Source of the DNA: CAZHLD01 sp964533185
Lineage (GTDB): Bacteria; Acidobacteriota; Terriglobia; Acidiferrales; UBA7541
Length of the DNA stretch: 27,049 nucleotides
Assembly (NCBI GenBank): GCA_964533185.1
Contig: CAZHLD010000037.1
Coordinates: 1-27,049, forward strand
Reading direction: 5' to 3'
Under the pieces are notes generated by a model. The model made no database searches. It was not told the origin of the DNA and saw nothing but the letters and a program-made list of their open reading frames with translations. This document shows, piece after piece, positions 1-7,526 of the stretch; within the stretch, counting starts at the first letter, position 1, and every line of letters begins with the position of its first letter. The position numbers were made by a program, and so were the translations under genes.

Positions 1-432
1 TGGACCGACCGCAAGCAGGCCATCCTGGTGGTTGCTCGCGAACGCCTGGTCGAAATCGCGCAGTACAGCCGCGACGACGAGCAGTTCAACTTCCTCGCCG
101 ACCTCACTGCAGTGGACTGGCCCAAGCGCGAAAAGCGCTTCGATGTCGTCTTGAATCTCTACTCGTTCCCGAAAAACGAGCGGCTGCGCCTGAAGGTTCA
201 CGCCGCCGAAGGCGAGCCAGTCCCCAGCGTGACCGGCGTCTGGCCCGTAGCCAATTGGCTCGAGCGCGAAGCGTTTGACATGTTTGGCATCGTCTTCGAA
301 GGCCATCCTGGCCTGAAGCGCATCCTGCTGCCCGACGAGTGGCAGGGCCATCCCCTGCGCAAGGACTATGACATCCTCACGCAGGACACCGCCTGGGTGC
401 GCGAAAACCTGGGCATCGAGAGCGGCCAGTAG
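1..432 (+). CDS. nuoC: NADH-quinone oxidoreductase subunit C (cluster 1), 5' truncated
   Basis: The reading frame is open from the first base of the window, so the N-terminus lies upstream; 143 codons are visible. NuoC is a hydrophilic subunit of the complex I connecting arm and packs against NuoD. The C-terminal family signature is clear: EREAFDMFGIVFEGHPGLKR followed by a GHPLRKDY ending. The arm residues NEKRLRLKV-like (here KNERLRLKV) also match. Only two bases separate its stop from the nuoD start, which indicates one transcript. It is the cluster 1 counterpart of the minus-strand nuoC at 23485-23964. The family assignment is secure; the true start cannot be seen. Confidence 0.95.
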   Translation, partial: WTDRKQAILVVARERLVEIAQYSRDDEQFNFLADLTAVDWPKREKRFDVVLNLYSFPKNERLRLKVHAAEGEPVPSVTGVWPVANWLEREAFDMFGIVFEGHPGLKRILLPDEWQGHPLRKDYDILTQDTAWVRENLGIESGQ

Positions 433-434
433 CC

Positions 435-1625
435 ATGAGCGAACCGCGCGCCACCGGCTTTCCCGCAAACCCGTCCGGGGCAGGCCCCGCAAACCCGTCC
501 GGGGCAGGCCCCAACGTCGAAACCACGGTGCTTGGCGCCGACGAAATCATCCTCAACATGGGCCCGCAGCATCCCTCAACCCACGGCGTGCTGCGCGTGA
601 AGCTCAAGCTCGATGGTGAAAAAGTAGTCGAATCCGAATGCATCATCGGCTACCTGCACCGCGGCGTCGAAAAAATCGCCGAGCACCGCAGCTACCAGCA
701 GTTCGCCCCTTACGTGGACCGCATGGACTACGTCGCCGCGGTCTCAAACGGCCTGGGCTACTGCGAAGCCGTCGAGAAGCTGATGGGCGTCGAGGCTCCG
801 TCGCGCGCCCGCGTGATCCGCACGATCCTCACCGAGCTGCAGCGAATCGCCAGCCACCTGCTCTGGTTGGGCACGCACGCGCTGGATATCGGCGCGCTCA
901 CGCCGGTCTTTTACTGCTTCCGCGAGCGCGAAGAAATTCTCAAGATTTTCGAGAAATACTGCGGCGCGCGCCTGACCACGCATGCCTTCCGCATCGGTGG
1001 CCTGCAGTACGAGGCCTACGACGGCATGGAGCAGGACGTCCGCCGCTTCTGCGATGACTTCGCCACCAAGATTGAAGAGTACGAGCAGCTCCTCACCGAG
1101 AACCGCATCTGGGTGGGCCGCACGAAGGGCGTCGGCATTCTGACCGCCGAAGATGCCATCGCCATGGGCGCCAGCGGCCCGGTGATTCGCGCCAGCGGCG
1201 TGAAGTGGGACATTCGCAAGGCCATGCCTTACGCGGCCTACGATCAGTATCAGTTCGAAATTCCTACGGGCAAGAACGGCGATACGTACGACCGGTACCT
1301 GGTGCGCATGGAAGAGATGCGCCAGTCGCGCCGCATTTGTCTCCAGGCGATTGAAAACATCCCCGCCGGGCCGATCATGGCGCGCATCGGCAAGGTGCTG
1401 AAGCCGCCGCCGGGCGAGGTCTATCACTCGATCGAGGCGCCCAAGGGCGAGCTGGGCTATTACATCGTGAGCGACGGCACCACGCAGCCTTACCGCGTGC
1501 GCATCCGCCCGCCATCGTTTATCAACTTGCAGGCGTTTGACCGCATGGTGCGCGGACACTTGGTGGCTGATGTGGTGGCCATTATTGGCACACTCGATAT
1601 CGTTTTGGGAGAAGTGGACCGCTGA
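435..1625 (+). CDS. nuoD: NADH-quinone oxidoreductase subunit D (cluster 1)
   Basis: NuoD (49 kDa subunit) forms the quinone-binding pocket with NuoB at the foot of the peripheral arm. The 396-residue protein has the family signature MGPQHPSTHGVLR, the quinone-site segment VDRMDYVAAVSNG, and the usual C-terminus IGTLDIVLGEVDR. The ATG at 435 follows the nuoC stop by two bases. The N-terminal leader is odd: before the conserved core there are about 25 extra residues containing ANPSGAGP twice in tandem, encoded by a perfect 24-nt direct repeat (465-512). This leader is absent from the paralogue at 22286-23485, whose start lies about 15 residues before the same core. Function is secure; the leader looks like an in-frame insertion. 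Confidence 0.97.
   Translation: MSEPRATGFPANPSGAGPANPSGAGPNVETTVLGADEIILNMGPQHPSTHGVLRVKLKLDGEKVVESECIIGYLHRGVEKIAEHRSYQQFAPYVDRMDYVAAVSNGLGYCEAVEKLMGVEAPSRARVIRTILTELQRIASHLLWLGTHALDIGALTPVFYCFREREEILKIFEKYCGARLTTHAFRIGGLQYEAYDGMEQDVRRFCDDFATKIEEYEQLLTENRIWVGRTKGVGILTAEDAIAMGASGPVIRASGVKWDIRKAMPYAAYDQYQFEIPTGKNGDTYDRYLVRMEEMRQSRRICLQAIENIPAGPIMARIGKVLKPPPGEVYHSIEAPKGELGYYIVSDGTTQPYRVRIRPPSFINLQAFDRMVRGHLVADVVAIIGTLDIVLGEVDR
465..512 (+). repeat. Perfect 24-nt tandem duplication inside nuoD
   Basis: Two identical 24-nt units occupy 465-488 and 489-512; the 24-base periodicity extends back to 462. Each unit encodes ANPSGAGP and contains the inverted repeat GGGGCaGGCCCC, so each could fold as a short GC hairpin just inside the nuoD reading frame. 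The length is a multiple of three, so the frame is kept. Confidence 0.95.
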
Positions 1626-1638
1626 GGCTCGCGAAGCG

Positions 1639-2970
1639 ATGAACGCACTCGTCGAATTCTTCCGGCCGCATCTGCTCCCGCTGCTCTACGCAGTGGTGAT
1701 CGTGGCCCTGCTGCCGCTGATCGCGGGCTACATCGTTTTGCTCGAGCGCAAGATCATGGCCGACATGCAGGCCCGGCTGGGGCCGATGCGCGTGGGCCCG
1801 CACGGCTTGCTCCAGCCCATCGCGGATGCGGTCAAGCTGCTCATCAAGGAAGACATCATCCCCGAAAACGCCGACCGCTGGATTTTCTGGCTGGCACCGT
1901 TGCTTTCGGTGACGGCCGGCATGTTGGCCCTGGCGGCATTCCCCTTCGGCCCCGCGTTCCAGATTGCCGACCTCAACATCGGTCTGCTCTTCATCCTGGG
2001 CATCAGCTCAATGGGCATCTTCGGGATTGTGCTGGGCGGGTGGGCGTCGAACAGCCACTACTCGTTGCTGGGCGCGCTGCGCAGCGCGGCGCAGCTTGTT
2101 AGCTATGAGACCGCTGCGGGCATGGCTGTTGTGGGCGGCCTCCTGCTCGCGGGCACGCTCTCGACGCGCCGCATCGTCGAGCAGCAGGCGGAACAGGGCG
2201 TGTGGTTTATGTTCCTCGCGCCAATCGCATTTTTCACTTATCTCGTGGCCTCGATTGCGGAAACCAATCGCGCGCCCTTCGACCTGCCCGAAGCCGAATC
2301 CGAGCTGGTGGCCGGCTATATGACCGAGTACAGCGGCTTCCGATGGGCCCTCTATTTCCTAGCCGAGTACACCAACATGGTGGTGGTTGCCTCCGTGGCC
2401 ACCACGCTGTTTCTTGGTGGCTGGCTGCGGCCGTTCCCAAATACGACCTGGCTGAATTTCCTCGACTACGTTCCGCCGCTGCTGATGCTGTTGCTCGCGG
2501 GGTACTGTTTCTATCGCACGCCGCGCCAGCCAGTGAAAGTGCAGCAAGGCTTTCTTGCAGCGGTCGGGCTGTTCTGTTTGTTACTTGCCGTCATTCTCGC
2601 CCTGCCGCTTCTGCCGCTGGCGGTTGGCGGTGTTGAGGCGCAATCGCTCAAGCCTGCGATCCACGGCGGCTTCTGGTTCCTGTTCAAGGTCTTCGCGTAC
2701 ATGTACGTGTTCATGTGGCTGCGCTTCACTTTTCCGCGGTATCGCTTTGACCAGCTCATGAAGCTCGGCTGGCATTTCCTGATTCCGGTTTCGATCGTCA
2801 ACGTCATGGGAATTGGCGTCGCGCTCGTGCTCGATCTTCAGGCGGGCTGGCCGCGCTGGCAGGCGTTCGTCCTGACCACGCTCCTCACTCTGGCCGTCGC
2901 CGCCTATTTAGCGGTTGTTGGTGAACGCAAAGATTCGGCGGCAGTGGGCGGCGCCGAGAGGTCGGCCTAG
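1639..2970 (+). CDS. nuoH: NADH-quinone oxidoreductase subunit H (cluster 1)
   Basis: NuoH (ND1) is the membrane subunit that closes the quinone chamber and links the peripheral arm to the proton-pumping subunits. The chosen ATG (MNALVEFFRPH) lies 13 bases after the nuoD stop, with a GAGG at 1624-1627; an upstream in-frame start inside nuoD was rejected. Family segments are ERKIMADMQARLGP, the KEDIIP loop, AETNRAPFDLPEAESELVAG with its acidic quinone-loop residues, and FPRYRFDQLMKLGW. At 443 residues it is far longer than E. coli NuoH (325). The excess lies mainly in a hydrophobic insertion after the GGWLRPFPNTTW segment and in an extra C-terminal membrane segment. nuoJ follows directly; no nuoI lies between them. 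Confidence 0.96.
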   Translation: MNALVEFFRPHLLPLLYAVVIVALLPLIAGYIVLLERKIMADMQARLGPMRVGPHGLLQPIADAVKLLIKEDIIPENADRWIFWLAPLLSVTAGMLALAAFPFGPAFQIADLNIGLLFILGISSMGIFGIVLGGWASNSHYSLLGALRSAAQLVSYETAAGMAVVGGLLLAGTLSTRRIVEQQAEQGVWFMFLAPIAFFTYLVASIAETNRAPFDLPEAESELVAGYMTEYSGFRWALYFLAEYTNMVVVASVATTLFLGGWLRPFPNTTWLNFLDYVPPLLMLLLAGYCFYRTPRQPVKVQQGFLAAVGLFCLLLAVILALPLLPLAVGGVEAQSLKPAIHGGFWFLFKVFAYMYVFMWLRFTFPRYRFDQLMKLGWHFLIPVSIVNVMGIGVALVLDLQAGWPRWQAFVLTTLLTLAVAAYLAVVGERKDSAAVGGAERSA

Positions 2971-2971
2971 T

Positions 2972-3472
2972 ATGCTGGACCTGATTCTTTTCTACTTTTT
3001 CGCGACGCTGGCGATTGTCTCCGCAGTCTTGGTGGTGACACGCCGCAACGCGGTGCACAGCGCCATCTTTCTGATCACGGCGCTGCTGGCCACGGCCGGC
3101 ATCTTCCTCCAGCTCCAGGCTGAGTTTGTGTTCATCGTGCAGATCATCTTGTATGTTGGCGGCATCATGGTGCTGTTTGTCTTCGTGATCATGCTGGTCA
3201 ATCTCGATGTCACATTGCGCCAGATGCAGTTCAACCGCGGCTGGCTGGTGGGGTTGGTGCTGGCCGTGGCGCTGGGGGCGCAGCTTGCCTATGGGTTTTT
3301 CCTAGGCCGGACGGTGCATGTGATCGGCGTGCCCGGCGAACTCAAAGCGGAGAACACCGAGCAGGTGGGCCAGGTGCTCTTTCAGAACTACCTCTTGCCA
3401 TTCGAGATCGCCTCGATCCTGCTGCTGGTGGCGATGATTGGCGCAGTGGTGATGGCGAAGAAGAGAATTTGA
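2972..3472 (+). CDS. nuoJ: NADH-quinone oxidoreductase subunit J (cluster 1)
   Basis: NuoJ (ND6) is a small membrane subunit next to NuoK and NuoA in the complex I arm. The start chosen is the ATG giving MLDLILFYFFATLAIV, one base after the nuoH stop; GAGAGG upstream at about 2955-2960 may serve as ribosome binding site. The 166-residue protein has about five hydrophobic segments and the family features RRNAVHSAIFLI and VQIILYVGGIMVLFVFVIML, the latter being the strained TM3 region of ND6. The C-terminus LPFEIASILLLVAMIGAVVMAKK also matches. The stop overlaps an unused TTG; nuoK starts three bases on. Confidence 0.95.
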   Translation: MLDLILFYFFATLAIVSAVLVVTRRNAVHSAIFLITALLATAGIFLQLQAEFVFIVQIILYVGGIMVLFVFVIMLVNLDVTLRQMQFNRGWLVGLVLAVALGAQLAYGFFLGRTVHVIGVPGELKAENTEQVGQVLFQNYLLPFEIASILLLVAMIGAVVMAKKRI

Positions 3473-3474
3473 CG

Positions 3475-3777
3475 ATGGTCCCGACCAGCCACTACCTGTT
3501 CCTGAGCCTGGCGCTGTTTACGATTGGCGTCGTTGGCGTGGTGACGCGCCGCAACGTGATCATCATTCTGATGTCCATCGAGCTGATCCTGAACGCGGTG
3601 AACATCAACCTGGTGGCCTTCGCCTATCTCTGGAAGCAAGTGAGCGGACAGGTCTTCGCCATCTTCATTATCACTGACGCGGCCGCCGAAGCCGCCGTGG
3701 GCCTGGGCATCATCATCGCGTTTTTCCGCAACCGTGAGACGGTTCTGGCCGATGAGATGGATTTGTTGAAATGGTAG
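3475..3777 (+). CDS. nuoK: NADH-quinone oxidoreductase subunit K (cluster 1)
   Basis: NuoK (ND4L) is a three-helix membrane subunit carrying two buried glutamates of the proton pathway. Starting at the ATG at 3475 (MVPTSHYLFLS) gives 100 residues and places glutamates at positions 36 and 72, exactly as in E. coli NuoK; this decides against the TTG two codons upstream. The motifs IELILNAVN and AAAEAAVGLGI are typical. It sits between nuoJ and nuoL with only a few bases on either side. The minus-strand paralogue (16089-16391) has the same length and the same glutamate positions. Confidence 0.96.
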   Translation: MVPTSHYLFLSLALFTIGVVGVVTRRNVIIILMSIELILNAVNINLVAFAYLWKQVSGQVFAIFIITDAAAEAAVGLGIIIAFFRNRETVLADEMDLLKW

Positions 3778-3782
3778 GCTGA

Positions 3783-5933
3783 ATGAACCCGTTGCCCTAC
3801 TTCCTCGATCACATCTGGCTCATCCCGCTTTTCCCGCTGGCAGGAGCGGCACTGATGCTGCTGTTCGGGCGGCGCCTGCCCAACCGCGCCGTCAGCGTGA
3901 TTTGCGTCGGCAGCGTGTTTGTCTCTTTCATTTATTCTCTCGGCGCCTTTGCCCAGCTTCTCCAGCGCGCGCCCGCCGACCGCGTCGTCCAGCGCGTACT
4001 CTTCCAGTGGATCACGCCCGGTCCTGTGCAGACGGTCGGCGGGCTGAAAGGTTTTCTCGCCGAATGGGGATTGATGCTCGACCCGCTCTCCGCGGTGATG
4101 ATCCTGGTCGTCACCGGCGTCGGCTTTCTGATCCATTTCTACTCGATCGGCTACATGGGCCACGAGGGCGGCTACTACCGCTTCTTCGGCTACATGAACC
4201 TCTTCATGTTCTCCATGCTCACGCTGGTGCTGGCCAACAACATGCTCCTGATGTTTGTCGGCTGGGAAGGCGTGGGCCTGTGCAGCTACCTGCTGATCGG
4301 CTTCTACTTCTTGCGCAAATCGGCCGCAGATGCCGGTAAGAAAGCCTTCATCGTCAACCGCGTGGGCGACTCCGGCTTCCTGCTGGGTATTTTCCTCACG
4401 ATGACGACGCTCGGCACCATCACCTTCTCTGGAGCCGGCCGTCTGGATGCGCCGCCGATCACCGGCATCCGCGAAGCCCTCGCCGCCGGCTTTGCCTCCG
4501 GCCAGTTTGTCTCCGGCGCGCCGGCCCTGACCGCAATCGCGCTGCTGCTCTTCGTTGGCGCCACGGGCAAGTCCGCGCAGATTCCGCTCTACACCTGGCT
4601 GCCCGACGCCATGGAAGGCCCCACGCCGGTCAGCGCGCTGATCCACGCCGCCACGATGGTCACCGCCGGCGTCTATATGGTCGCGCGCACCAACGCCATC
4701 TACCAGCTCGCGCCGCTGGCACTCGAAGTGGTCGCCATTATCGGCGCGCTCACGGCCATCTACGCGGCCTCGATGGGCCTGATGCAGAACGACATCAAGC
4801 GCGTCCTGGCCTACTCCACCATCAGCCAGTTGGGCTACATGTTCCTGGCCTGCGGCGTGGGTGCTTACATCGCCGGCATCTTCCACCTGATGACGCATGC
4901 CTTTTTCAAGGCTCTACTCTTCCTCGGCGCGGGCAGCGTGATCCACGCACTCTCCGGCGAGCAAGACCTCCGCAAGATGGGCGGCCTGTGGGGCAAGATC
5001 CCCACCACGGCCAAGACCTTCCTGATTGCCGCGCTGGCCTTGTGTGGCGTCTTCCCGCTGGCCGGCTTTTTCAGCAAAGACGAAATCCTCTGGCAGGCCT
5101 ATTCGAGCGAGCTTGGCCGCGACCTGGCCGGCATTTTCTGGGTCATCGGCGCGGTGACCGCGGGCATGACCGCCTTCTACATGTTCCGTCTGGTGTTCCT
5201 CACCTTCTTCGGGAAGTCGCGCGTGCCGCACGACGTCGAGCACCACATTCACGAATCGCCGCGTTCTATGACCGTCCCGCTCATCCTTCTGGCCGTGCTT
5301 TCGGTGGTTGGCGGATTTGTCGGCATCCCGGCGGCGCTCGGTTCTTTCTTCGGCATTAGTCACTACTTCGAGCGTTTTCTCGATCCGGTAATTGCGCAGT
5401 ATGCCCCTCATGCCGCCGAGGCCACCGCTGCTGCCGCCGAAGCGCACCACGACCCGATGGAGTACCTCCTCATGCTGGTTTCGCTGGCCACGGCGGGCTT
5501 GGGCATCTGGCTGGCGTACACGATGTATCTGAAGCGCACCGAGCTTCCGGCGCGACTCGAGGCGCGGTTCCCGCGGCTCTACCGGATCATCTACAACAAG
5601 TACTACATGGACCAGATCTACGACGCCCTGTTCGTCAACCGCGCCAGGGACCTGGGCAGCGCGCTCGGCGGCTTCGACAGCAAGGTCATCGACGGCATGG
5701 GCGTGGACGGCTCAGCCTGGCTGACGCGCCGCACCTCGCGCATTTCCATCTGGTACGACACCTGGATCGTCGATGGTCTGGTGAACCTTTCCGCGCGCAT
5801 CGTCTGGATCTTCAGCTTTCCGGTGCGGATGTTGCAGGGCGGGCGCATTTCGGGCTATGCGCTCTTTATCGTGCTGGGCATCCTGATTTTCCTGGGCTAT
5901 TACCTGAAAGAACTGCGGGCCATGATTCGATAA
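3783..5933 (+). CDS. nuoL: NADH-quinone oxidoreductase subunit L (cluster 1)
   Basis: NuoL (ND5) is the distal antiporter-like proton-pumping subunit and carries the long lateral helix. At 716 residues it is about 100 longer than E. coli NuoL. The key glutamate is E162 in WEGVGLCSYLLIGFY, and the key lysine K263 in TGKSAQIPLYTWLPDAMEGP. The HAFFKALLFLGAGSVIHAL segment is also conserved. The extra length lies in the C-terminal half: an Ala/His-rich linker (HAAEATAAAAEAHHDP), then a lateral-helix region with YNKYYMDQIYDALF and VDGSAWL, and a final membrane helix. It is clearly homologous to the minus-strand nuoL (14125-16089), with one 29-base stretch identical between them in inverted orientation. 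Confidence 0.97.
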   Translation: MNPLPYFLDHIWLIPLFPLAGAALMLLFGRRLPNRAVSVICVGSVFVSFIYSLGAFAQLLQRAPADRVVQRVLFQWITPGPVQTVGGLKGFLAEWGLMLDPLSAVMILVVTGVGFLIHFYSIGYMGHEGGYYRFFGYMNLFMFSMLTLVLANNMLLMFVGWEGVGLCSYLLIGFYFLRKSAADAGKKAFIVNRVGDSGFLLGIFLTMTTLGTITFSGAGRLDAPPITGIREALAAGFASGQFVSGAPALTAIALLLFVGATGKSAQIPLYTWLPDAMEGPTPVSALIHAATMVTAGVYMVARTNAIYQLAPLALEVVAIIGALTAIYAASMGLMQNDIKRVLAYSTISQLGYMFLACGVGAYIAGIFHLMTHAFFKALLFLGAGSVIHALSGEQDLRKMGGLWGKIPTTAKTFLIAALALCGVFPLAGFFSKDEILWQAYSSELGRDLAGIFWVIGAVTAGMTAFYMFRLVFLTFFGKSRVPHDVEHHIHESPRSMTVPLILLAVLSVVGGFVGIPAALGSFFGISHYFERFLDPVIAQYAPHAAEATAAAAEAHHDPMEYLLMLVSLATAGLGIWLAYTMYLKRTELPARLEARFPRLYRIIYNKYYMDQIYDALFVNRARDLGSALGGFDSKVIDGMGVDGSAWLTRRTSRISIWYDTWIVDGLVNLSARIVWIFSFPVRMLQGGRISGYALFIVLGILIFLGYYLKELRAMIR

Positions 5934-5945
5934 GAGAGGCGAGAC

Positions 5946-7520
5946 GTGACTGGCTTATTTGAAAATCATCTTCTGAGCGTGATCCTCTTCACGCCGCTGG
6001 CGGGCGCAATCCTGGCGCTGTTTATTCCGCGCGAAAACGCAATGGCCCACCGCGTCGTCGGCAATCTCTTCGGCATGCTGGGACTTGTCGTCTCGCTGCC
6101 GCTCATCTGGCGTTTCGTGCCGGAGCAGGCCGGCTTCCAGTTCCCCGAAAGCTACAACTGGATCCCCGCCATCGGCGCGCGCTACACGCTGGGCATCGAC
6201 GGCATCAGCTTCCTGCTCGTCATGCTGACCACGCTGCTCGGGGCCATCGCCATCCTCTCCTCGTGGGAGGCCATCCAGACACGCGTGAAGGAATACTACA
6301 TCCTGATGCTCCTGCTTCAGGTCGGCATGCTGGGCGTCTTCATGTCGCTCGACTTTTTCCTGTTCTACGTCTTCTGGGAAGTGATGCTGGTGCCCATGTA
6401 CTTCCTGATTGGAGTCTGGGGCAGCGACCGCCGCCTCTACGCCGCCATCAAGTTCTTCCTCTACACGCTGGCTGGCTCGGTGCTAATGCTGCTGGCGATT
6501 CTGGGCCTGTACTTCCAGAACTACCAGGTCAGCGGCCAGTACACCTTCGACATCCCCACGCTGATCGCGGCCGCGCCGCAGTTTTCCGCCGGGCTGCAAC
6601 AGTGGCTCTTCTGGGGGATGTTCTTCGCCTTCGCCATTAAGGTGCCGATGTTCCCGTTCCACACCTGGCTGCCCGACGCGCACACCGAAGCGCCCACGGC
6701 CGCCTCCGTCATCCTGGCCGGCGTTTTGCTGAAGATGGGGACCTACGGCTTTGTCCGCTTTTCGCTGCCCATGTTGCCCGACGCCACGCGCAAATACGCC
6801 TGGGTCATGATGGTCATCTCCGTGATCGCCATCATCTACGGGGCGCTGGTTTGCATGATGCAGAAGGACATGAAGAAGCTCATCGCCTACAGTTCCGTGA
6901 GCCACCTGGGCTTCTGTACGCTGGGCATTTTCGCGCTCACGCCGCTCGGTCTTTCCGGCAGCATCCTGCAGCAGATCAACCACGGGCTTTCGACCGGCGC
7001 GCTCTTCTTGATCGTCGGAATTCTTTATGAGCGCCGCCACACGCGCATGATTTCCGACTTCGGCGGGCTCTCGACGCCGATGCCCAACTTCGCGACTGTC
7101 TACCTGATCATCAGCCTGGCCTCGCTGGGCATGCCGCTGCTCAACGGTTTCATCGGAGAGTTCGCCATCCTGCAGGGCGTTTTCGAGTTGCCCAAGAACG
7201 GCCCCACCTGGGCGGCCTGGGGCGTGATCGGCATCGTGCTGGGCGCGGCCTACCTGCTCTGGCTCTACCAGCGGGTGATGTTCGGTCCGGTCACCAACCC
7301 GGCCAACGCCGCCCTGCGGGACCTGAACGCGCGCGAATGGGCTACGCTACTGCCACTCATCGCCCTCTGCTTCTGGATCGGTATCTACCCGAAGCCCTTT
7401 TTCCGCTATCTGGACGTGCCGGTGAAGCAGATCGTTGAGCGCGTGAACAAGGACTACTACAAAATGCCGGTCGAAACCGGCCTGGCCGTCGGCCACCCGC
7501 CGGCCCCGGAGACGAAATAA
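5946..7520 (+). CDS. nuoM: NADH-quinone oxidoreductase subunit M (cluster 1)
   Basis: NuoM (ND4) is the middle antiporter-like pumping subunit. The start is a GTG preceded by GAGAGGCGAG, 12 bases after the nuoL stop. The 524-residue, strongly hydrophobic protein carries E145 in FWEVMLVPMYF and K232 in KVPMFPFHTWLPDAHTEAP, matching E. coli E144 and K234. It also has KKLIAYSSVSHLGF and the QQINHGLSTGALFL segment. The C-terminus after about residue 500 is a short hydrophilic tail. Its paralogue is the minus-strand nuoM at 12537-14123, of nearly the same length (528). Confidence 0.97.
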   Translation: MTGLFENHLLSVILFTPLAGAILALFIPRENAMAHRVVGNLFGMLGLVVSLPLIWRFVPEQAGFQFPESYNWIPAIGARYTLGIDGISFLLVMLTTLLGAIAILSSWEAIQTRVKEYYILMLLLQVGMLGVFMSLDFFLFYVFWEVMLVPMYFLIGVWGSDRRLYAAIKFFLYTLAGSVLMLLAILGLYFQNYQVSGQYTFDIPTLIAAAPQFSAGLQQWLFWGMFFAFAIKVPMFPFHTWLPDAHTEAPTAASVILAGVLLKMGTYGFVRFSLPMLPDATRKYAWVMMVISVIAIIYGALVCMMQKDMKKLIAYSSVSHLGFCTLGIFALTPLGLSGSILQQINHGLSTGALFLIVGILYERRHTRMISDFGGLSTPMPNFATVYLIISLASLGMPLLNGFIGEFAILQGVFELPKNGPTWAAWGVIGIVLGAAYLLWLYQRVMFGPVTNPANAALRDLNAREWATLLPLIALCFWIGIYPKPFFRYLDVPVKQIVERVNKDYYKMPVETGLAVGHPPAPETK

Positions 7521-7526
7521 CCTTCG

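Noticed and set aside
744..1559. 271-codon minus-strand frame antisense to nuoD
   Set aside because: Low-complexity Ala/His/Arg composition, no family features, fully covered by a clear nuoD.
1537..1638. N-terminal extension of nuoH into nuoD
   Set aside because: The extra residues are Trp-rich and are the out-of-frame reading of the nuoD 3' end; ATG 1639 with upstream GAGG fits the family.
3624..4898. 424-codon minus-strand open frame antisense to nuoK/nuoL
   Set aside because: Composition is dominated by Asp, His, Gln, Arg and Gly with no recognisable motif; it is the expected antisense shadow of a GC-rich membrane-protein gene.
6483..7040. Minus-strand frame antisense to nuoM
   Set aside because: Polar low-complexity sequence typical of a shadow; no start context or motif. 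The same applies to 7539-8156 and 8184-8855.
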